Part shown: positions 59,583 to 64,000 of the stretch, in pieces | How the letters are laid out: the number at the start of each line of letters is the position of its first letter | Position numbering within the stretch: the stretch's first letter is position 1 | Source: Deltaproteobacteria bacterium | Lineage (GTDB): Bacteria; Desulfobacterota_D; UBA1144; Nemesobacterales; UBA2774 | Direction of reading: 5' to 3' | Length of the DNA stretch: 64,000 bases | Assembly: GCA_040223695.1 (NCBI GenBank) | Contig: JAVKFU010000015.1 | Location: 42,534 to 106,533, forward strand | Notes under the pieces: generated by a model | Databases searched by the model: none | The model's input: only the letters and a program-made list of their open reading frames with translations | Told to the model about the DNA's origin: nothing | Program-made: the position numbers and the translations under genes

Positions 59583-60083
59583 TTACGCGGACGCGATTTT
59601 AGGGTTGACCCTTTTTACTGCTATACGCGTAAGGTTTTTGTCGGCTTTGCTCTCTTCCTTAAGAGACTTGTCCAATAGCTCCGAGGTATCCTTGTTGCTC
59701 AGTAATTTTGCATAAGTCCTCAGTGTTCCGTAGGCCGCTATCTCATAGTGCTCGATTCTCTGCGCGGTAGCGATCAGCGCAGCATCCACTACGTCAGGCC
59801 CCAAATTTTCCGACTTTTCGAGTATCTCTTTGCCTTCCTCGATTAATCCCTCGATTCCCCGGCTTTTCTTACCTCTGGATTTTAATCCTAAGTCTTCAAA
59901 AATTTTGTCGAGTCTTTCCACATGTCCCTTGCTCTCCTCCAAATGCTCTTCGAATGCGTCCTTGAGCTCGGGGTCCGCCGCCGCTTTTGCCATCTTTGGC
60001 AAAGCCTTGACGATTTGCTTCTCCACGTTGTAAAGATATTGCAAATCACTTCTGAACAGTTCTTTCAAAGTATTGTCTTTCAT
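59583..60083 (-). CDS. Ferritin-like DUF892 (YciE/YciF) protein
   Basis: 166 residues, all helical. LFRSDLQYLYNVEKQIVKALPKMAKAA at the start, HLEESKGHVERLDKIFEDLG in the middle, and ALIATAQRIEHYEIAAYGTLRTYA carry the Glu and His residues of a di-iron ferritin-like bundle. DUF892 proteins are induced by osmotic or oxidative stress. The 274-bp gap downstream holds no other gene I recognise. Confidence 0.9.
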   Translation of the reverse strand: MKDNTLKELFRSDLQYLYNVEKQIVKALPKMAKAAADPELKDAFEEHLEESKGHVERLDKIFEDLGLKSRGKKSRGIEGLIEEGKEILEKSENLGPDVVDAALIATAQRIEHYEIAAYGTLRTYAKLLSNKDTSELLDKSLKEESKADKNLTRIAVKRVNPKIASA

Positions 60084-60217
60084 TTATAAATCTCCTTGTC
60101 ATTGGATCAATAGTTATATTCTCACTACCTTGCGAAGCAAAAAACCGCTCTATCCTTCACGTCTCCTCCGCCTGGAAAAATTAATAACTCATTTTTGATA
60201 CTACTAAAAAAAGCGCT

Positions 60218-60370
60218 CTACAAGTAGCCTAGTAGCAGTAATATCAGGACTATAATCAAAATAGTCCCCAAAATTCCCCCGGGGAAATATCCCCACTCCC
60301 TGCTATAGCCCCACGTGGGCAAAGCACCGACAAGTAGCAGCACCAAAATTATTAGTAATATAAGTCCCAT
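60218..60370 (-). CDS. DUF3309 small membrane protein
   Basis: 50 residues. A hydrophobic start (MGLILLIILVLLLVGALP) is followed by TWGYSREWGYFPGGILGTILIIVLILLLLGYL, the W/G-rich loop and second helix of DUF3309. A ribosome site (AGGGACG) precedes the ATG. Its function is unknown; it is common in general-stress clusters, as here. Confidence 0.8.
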   Translation of the reverse strand: MGLILLIILVLLLVGALPTWGYSREWGYFPGGILGTILIIVLILLLLGYL

Positions 60371-60427
60371 ATCGTCCCTCCTTAATCTTGTTTTTCAATT
60401 CATCGCCCGGACCTCAAAGCTAAAAGA

Positions 60428-60462
60428 CCGCCCTTTCCTTCAATCGATGGAGCAAAGGGCGG
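60428..60462 (-). terminator. Terminator after csbD
   Basis: CCGCCCTTT at 60428-60436 pairs with AAAGGGCGG at 60454-60462; on the minus strand it is followed by a T-rich stretch (TCTTTTAG). It lies 29 bp after the CsbD-like stop. Confidence 0.7.
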
Positions 60463-60490
60463 CCAGAGGTATGGGGTAAATAGGCCCTCA

Positions 60491-60688
60491 TTAAGCATTT
60501 TCAGACCATTCATCCGCTGATTTTTGAGCTTCTTCTTTGGTATATCCGTATCTCTCCTGCAGCTTCCCCACCAACTGATCACGCTTTCCCTCTACAACAT
60601 CGAGATCGTCATCGGTCAGCTTTCCCCATTTTTCTTTCGCCTTGCCTTTAACCTGTTTCCAGTTACCTTCAATCTGGTCCCAATTCAC
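60491..60688 (-). CDS. CsbD-family stress protein
   Basis: 65 residues from GTG 60688, which has AGGAGG 8 bases before it; the upstream GTG at 60697 overlaps this ribosome site. It begins MNWDQIEGNWKQVKGKAKEKWG and continues KLTDDDLDVVEGKRDQLVGKLQERYG, the CsbD hallmark. CsbD-type proteins accumulate in general stress; the function is unknown. It lies 38 bp after DUF1328 copy 2, so is probably co-transcribed. Confidence 0.9.
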   Translation of the reverse strand: MNWDQIEGNWKQVKGKAKEKWGKLTDDDLDVVEGKRDQLVGKLQERYGYTKEEAQKSADEWSENA

Positions 60689-60726
60689 TGTAATCACCTC
60701 CTTCTGTGTGAGATTTTTTCATTGTT

Positions 60727-60894
60727 TCAGTACGTGGTTCCCCGTCTTCCGAATATCAAGGAAATTACGAAGAGTATAAGGAAAACGAAGAACAATATTT
60801 TTGCTATTCCGGCAGCGGTGCCTGCTATACCCCCAAAGCCGAGCACAGCCGCCACAATAGCGACAATTAGAAAAGTTAACGCCAGACCCAGCAC
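60727..60894 (-). CDS. DUF1328 (YtjA) family small membrane protein, copy 2
   Basis: 55 residues from GTG 60894, 8 bases after AGGAGG. Almost identical in plan to the protein at 55359 (shared [17 protein letters not shown] and LIFGRR). It heads a short operon with csbD. Two closely similar copies 5 kb apart suggest duplication or separate recruitment. Confidence 0.8.
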   Translation of the reverse strand: MLGLALTFLIVAIVAAVLGFGGIAGTAAGIAKILFFVFLILFVISLIFGRRGTTY

Positions 60895-60934
60895 TAGTTT
60901 CACCTCCTGCCTTAATTCTATTTAAGCTTTCTTA

Positions 60935-60968
60935 TGCAATCGTTAAGTCTTTGTATAAAATCATTGCA
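60935..60968. promoter_or_regulatory. TGCAAT...ATTGCA motif upstream of DUF1328 copy 2
   Basis: TGCAAT at 60935 and ATTGCA at 60963 frame a core related to that at 55591. It is 41 bp before the start codon. Confidence 0.45.
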
Positions 60969-61136
60969 ACATGCATGCCAGAATACGGGCGCAACATAAT
61001 TATTTAATGTTTGCATTAGCTTACGGACATTATAAAAAGGTTCAAGGTATTCAGAATTAGGGGTTTGTTAAAAATCGGACAGTAAGAATTGGAGAACATT
61101 AAACTACCTGGAAACGCAGTACCGACCCTATTATTT

Positions 61137-61352
61137 TTATATCTTCTGCCGAGCGTCCCTTTGAACCGGGCCGTCACTCCTGTGGATAACTATCCGGGCC
61201 ATCAGCTCGATTTTAGCCATTTTCCTCGCTTCTTTTACCGCATGTACTTTAGTAGTAAACGGACCGAATACCTTTCCCTCAGGCTCCTCCTCTATTTTCC
61301 AGCCGGGGGGCTTTTCGCTGGGAAGCACATGAAATGTTTTCATTTTAACCAT
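61137..61352 (-). CDS. DUF2188-like small protein
   Basis: 71 residues. TFHVLPSEKPPGWKIEEEPEGKV, then TKVHAVKEARKMAKIE and RIVIHRSDGPVQ, fit the DUF2188 arrangement of two strands, a helix and a final strand. Starts at Met 1 or Met 4. Function is unknown. It is 37 bp downstream of the ChaB gene. Confidence 0.7.
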   Translation of the reverse strand: MVKMKTFHVLPSEKPPGWKIEEEPEGKVFGPFTTKVHAVKEARKMAKIELMARIVIHRSDGPVQRDARQKI

Positions 61353-61388
61353 AGCCGATTGATATCCCGATACCGGTAGGTGCCCCGA

Positions 61389-61619
61389 TCAGTCGTCCTT
61401 ACGTACCCATTTATCATTTTTCTTCTCATACTTTTTTTTCACCGCCGCCCAAGCCACTTTGTGTGCTACTTCCTCGCGCGAAGCGTCGCCCCTTCTGTCT
61501 TCCGGGTCGGAATACTCATCCCATGCGCTGTTATAAGCTTCCATATAAATGTCCTGAGCATGTCCGGGCAGATTGTTTTTTACCGAATCGGGCAATTCTG
61601 ATTTTTTATCGTAAGGCAT
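61389..61619 (-). CDS. ChaB-family protein
   Basis: 76 residues: MPYDKKSELPDSVKNNLPGH at the start, AQDIYMEAYNSAWDEY and VAHKVAWAAVKKKYEKKNDKWV later, the full ChaB pattern. ChaB is linked to cation transport regulation in E. coli, but in many bacteria it accompanies stress genes without a transporter, as here. It is followed by the DUF2188 gene. Confidence 0.9.
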   Translation of the reverse strand: MPYDKKSELPDSVKNNLPGHAQDIYMEAYNSAWDEYSDPEDRRGDASREEVAHKVAWAAVKKKYEKKNDKWVRKDD

Positions 61620-61730
61620 GTCTTTTCTCCTGGTCTAATTATTTTTTCGTAACGGCTCCGATAAATCGTACGGTAATCAGCACCGTCAACGAAGCTTATG
61701 CAACCGGGACTTCCCTACATAACAGTAGGG

Positions 61731-62159
61731 TTATTCACCCGGAGCCGGGGTGGATTCCTCTTCGGGCTCCTCGACCTTTATCACACTGGCCATTCCCTTA
61801 TTTTTGTGATCGTCCACCGGGCAGTAAACGTTGTACCTTGAGGGCTCTAGTTCGACGTTCATTCTCCTCGTTTCACCGGGCTTTAAATTATCCTCAAATC
61901 TCTGCATTGTATCGATACCCTCTATAACGAAGCTGTGCTCGGAATCACCATTGTTGGTTACTTCAAACACCTTGACCCCGGGTTTGATACTATCGCTGTC
62001 GATCTCCAGGTTATATTCCGTCAATTCAACCTTTATAACCTTATCTTTATCGCCTTCAGGGGCGGTATTGCAGGATATAAATGCAAAAACCAGGATAGCA
62101 AAAGAAACTAAAATGAGAACTTTCCCCTTTTCGTTAATCAGCTGTATGACTGCATTCAT
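61731..62159 (-). CDS. Cupredoxin-domain lipoprotein
   Basis: 142 residues. The lipoprotein signal ends in AFISC (Cys 30). The cupredoxin shows HSFVI near residue 75 and the C-terminal YNVYCPVDDHKNKGM, giving type 1 ligands His, Cys, His and Met. It probably carries electrons in the periplasm. A ribosome site AAAGGAGG lies 8 bases upstream. A TGCAAT motif is 53 bp before the start. Confidence 0.88.
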   Translation of the reverse strand: MNAVIQLINEKGKVLILVSFAILVFAFISCNTAPEGDKDKVIKVELTEYNLEIDSDSIKPGVKVFEVTNNGDSEHSFVIEGIDTMQRFEDNLKPGETRRMNVELEPSRYNVYCPVDDHKNKGMASVIKVEEPEEESTPAPGE

Positions 62160-62536
62160 GTAAGAACCTCCTTTGCGGAATCTATGTATATCACTTCGTA
62201 GTTAATAGTCATGCAATGATTGTGCCAGGCCTTGAATATTGTCTCAATTTCAATAATGCAAGGAGATTACGGATCTTTTTTTAGTATAAAATGGATAAAG
62301 TCGTTATTATTTAACAGTAAAAACTGTTTAGAATCATACAAATCCTCCCGGAGAAACTGACAAGCGTATCGGCTTTCTATACCTGGGGGTTGCCTATGTT
62401 CCTTGTATCATTGAAGATTTTTATGGGAGATTAGCAATATCCAACCATGGCATCATAGTTGCAAATTCAATTAACTGGTGACTATGCTCGGGCTTGTATA
62501 TAATATGCACAAACTCCATCTATTGAGGAAATTGAT

Positions 62537-63877
62537 TTGACACTCGATAAACAAATCACTATCGGTTTTTTAATAATGCTGGTCATTATAGTAATTGTGA
62601 GCGGTTTCTGCATGTACAGCATCAGCAAGCTTAAAAATACAAAGACCGCTTTCGGAGATAAAGAACTTACTTTCTCTGAGATAATATCCGGCTTCGGAAA
62701 GGACGAAAACGAAGAGGGTAAAGGGGAAGGTATTTTTGGGAAAGATATCTTCACAAAGAAAAATTTGTTCGATGCCATCGAGATTGCTGATAAACAAATA
62801 GGCGTCGCCTACTTCAATATTGCCGTAGTAGCCACTCTCGCAATTCTTTTCGGCGGGATTATGACAATAATGTTTCCGAAACGTGTGACGAAGCCGATAT
62901 TAAAACTCGTCGACGCCACCGTTAATGTAAGAGAGGGGGATTATTCCTACAGGGTTGAAGACATAAAGGGGACCGACGAGATTGCAAAGCTTGTCACTTC
63001 CTTTAACAGAATGCTGGGCAGCATAGAAGCCGAGCACAATCAGCTCGAAGAGCGAAACGCAGAGCTTGAGGAAAAGAATGAACTAAATAAAAGACTGCTT
63101 GAAGAGACCGAAAACTTTAACCGGATACTTGAGGAGAAGATCAGAGAGGTTACGTCCGATCTCGACAGCAAGAATAAAGAGCTCCTGAGAAACGAGAAAC
63201 TCGCTACAATTGGTGAAATTGCCACTAAAATCGCTCATGAGATAAGGAACCCGCTTTCCGGGATAGCGGTTGCCCTTGAAAACATACAGAGTGAGGTTGA
63301 TCATAACAAGCCAAATAACAGGATATCGGAAATAATCAGAGAAGTTAACAGACTCGATAATATAATAAGGGAGCTGTTCCAGCTGGCTATTCCCCGGGAA
63401 GTAAGTCTGGTCCGCGGAAATCCGAACGAGCTTATTGACAGGGTCGTAAGCCTTATATCTCCGCAAGCCTCGGAAAAAAACATAAAAATAGAAAAAAATA
63501 CTACAGAGACGGAAAAGGAAATAGGGCTCGACTTCGAATTGATAGCGCAGGTACTCATGAACCTGATGATAAACGCGGTCGAGTCGATCAAAGAAGACAA
63601 GGGCAAAATAACTATAAGTTCCGACTATAGCGATAATAAATTTATTATCACTATAACCGATACGGGCTCGGGTATAGTGGATGGGGACAAGGACATAATA
63701 TTTCAGCCCTTTTACTCTAACAAGAAAAACGGGACCGGACTCGGACTCGCTATTTCGAAAAGAATAATAGAGGTGCACAGGGGTGATATTTCTGTAGAGA
63801 GGAATGAAGGCTCCGGTTCAACATTCATCGTTACCCTACCTACGAATCTTAGCGAGAAGGAACTAATAATAAGTTAA
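62537..63877 (+). CDS. Membrane-bound sensor histidine kinase with HAMP domain
   Basis: 446 residues starting with TTG 62537, with GAGGAA 7 bases upstream. Two membrane helices (about 8-30 and 95-115) enclose an acidic, glycine-rich periplasmic loop of about 65 residues; then HAMP (RVTKPILKLVDATVNVREGDYSYRV), a long coiled coil, the HisKA H-box (ATIGEIATKIAHEIRNPLSG), and HATPase N, G1, G2 boxes (NLMINAVESI, DTGSGI, GTGLGLAISKR). All catalytic residues are present. The signal is unknown. The response regulator follows 13 bp later. Confidence 0.93.
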   Translation: MTLDKQITIGFLIMLVIIVIVSGFCMYSISKLKNTKTAFGDKELTFSEIISGFGKDENEEGKGEGIFGKDIFTKKNLFDAIEIADKQIGVAYFNIAVVATLAILFGGIMTIMFPKRVTKPILKLVDATVNVREGDYSYRVEDIKGTDEIAKLVTSFNRMLGSIEAEHNQLEERNAELEEKNELNKRLLEETENFNRILEEKIREVTSDLDSKNKELLRNEKLATIGEIATKIAHEIRNPLSGIAVALENIQSEVDHNKPNNRISEIIREVNRLDNIIRELFQLAIPREVSLVRGNPNELIDRVVSLISPQASEKNIKIEKNTTETEKEIGLDFELIAQVLMNLMINAVESIKEDKGKITISSDYSDNKFIITITDTGSGIVDGDKDIIFQPFYSNKKNGTGLGLAISKRIIEVHRGDISVERNEGSGSTFIVTLPTNLSEKELIIS

Positions 63878-63890
63878 TATTTTATAGATA

Positions 63891-64000
63891 ATGACTAAAA
63901 ACATTCTAATTATAGACGACGAAGTATTTTTCACAAAAAAACTGGCTAAGAACCTGTCGGGGGAAGGCTATAATCTCATGACCGCATTTACCGGAAATCA
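63891..64000 (+). CDS. Response regulator, start only (continues beyond window)
   Basis: The first 36 residues of a receiver domain are visible: MTKNILIIDDEVFFTKKLAKN, with the acidic pair in IDDE. The phospho-acceptor Asp and output domain lie beyond the window. It is 13 bp after the histidine kinase stop and is almost certainly its partner. The kinase's HisKA type suggests an NtrC- or OmpR-class regulator. Confidence 0.88.
   Translation, partial: MTKNILIIDDEVFFTKKLAKNLSGEGYNLMTAFTGN

Noticed and set aside
1..64000. CRISPR arrays, rRNA genes and an origin of replication
   Set aside because: No regularly spaced repeats with spacers, no rRNA-like conserved blocks and no DnaA-box clusters were seen.

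Overview
This is a 64 kb piece of a Gram-negative bacterial chromosome of moderate GC. Outer-membrane lipoproteins, a beta-barrel porin, a cbb3-type oxidase and multihaem cytochromes point to a respiring bacterium that lives at low or changing oxygen. The gene mix (Mtr/OmcA-type cytochromes, IPTL-CTERM protein, NarL-type regulators, bioB, hemG) would suit a Desulfobacterota- or Dadabacteria-like lineage, but no ribosomal RNA or marker gene is present, so the taxon is a guess.

Layout. 1-7.3 kb: the end of an acetoacetate decarboxylase gene, a 3-hydroxybutyrate dehydrogenase, and a cbb3 oxidase operon (ccoS-N-O-P, a TauE/DsbD-like membrane protein, copper ATPase ccoI). 7.3-8.3 kb: a gene-poor gap with a detached 3' half of a tRNA-Arg(UCU). 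8.3-12.7 kb: a damaged two-component locus. Its sensor kinase lacks a phospho-acceptor domain, response regulator 1 has ATT codons where its paralogue has ATG, response regulator 2 is intact, and a kinase tail remnant lies between the two. 13-21.3 kb: copper- and redox-related exported proteins (haem/propeller/cupredoxin lipoprotein, Sco, WG-repeat lipoprotein, multicopper oxidase, CopD-like membrane protein). 21.4-28.9 kb: hemG, a radical SAM/SPASM enzyme, a Crp/Fnr regulator, ferredoxin, a flavin-fold protein, bioB and a FabH-like synthase.

28.9-35.3 kb (minus strand) encodes a complete-looking extracellular electron transfer conduit: an OmcA/MtrC-like decahaem surface lipoprotein, a dihaem lipoprotein, an outer-membrane barrel, hepta- and tetrahaem periplasmic cytochromes, a monohaem cytochrome and a NapC/NrfH-like membrane cytochrome. 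About 28 haem sites are visible. HemG, the radical SAM enzyme and the copper proteins could supply cofactors to this conduit and to the cbb3 oxidase.

36.2-50.57 kb is an integrative element in the 3' end of tRNA-His, bounded by an 18-bp direct repeat. It carries a large serine recombinase, a type I restriction-modification system whose HsdR has a Schlafen/AlbA_2-like C-terminal domain, an XRE regulator, a Rep-like protein, a SpoVG-like protein and accessory genes that look defence-related (EcsC fusion, zinc-ribbon/HEPN-like protein, PD-(D/E)XK nuclease candidate). A decayed second recombinase 3' end just beyond the right repeat records an earlier insertion at the same site.

50.7-53.7 kb: two SnoaL-like genes, each behind an outward promoter in an IS3-type end, a degraded IS3 copy, an exported OsmC protein and a 62-residue IPTL-CTERM protein. 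53.8-62.2 kb: small envelope and stress genes (DUF2254, two DUF1328, DUF3309, DUF3096, BON, YHS, DUF892, CsbD, ChaB, DUF2188, cupredoxin), several with a TGCAAT/ATTGCA motif upstream. The window ends in a HAMP histidine kinase followed by the start of its response regulator.
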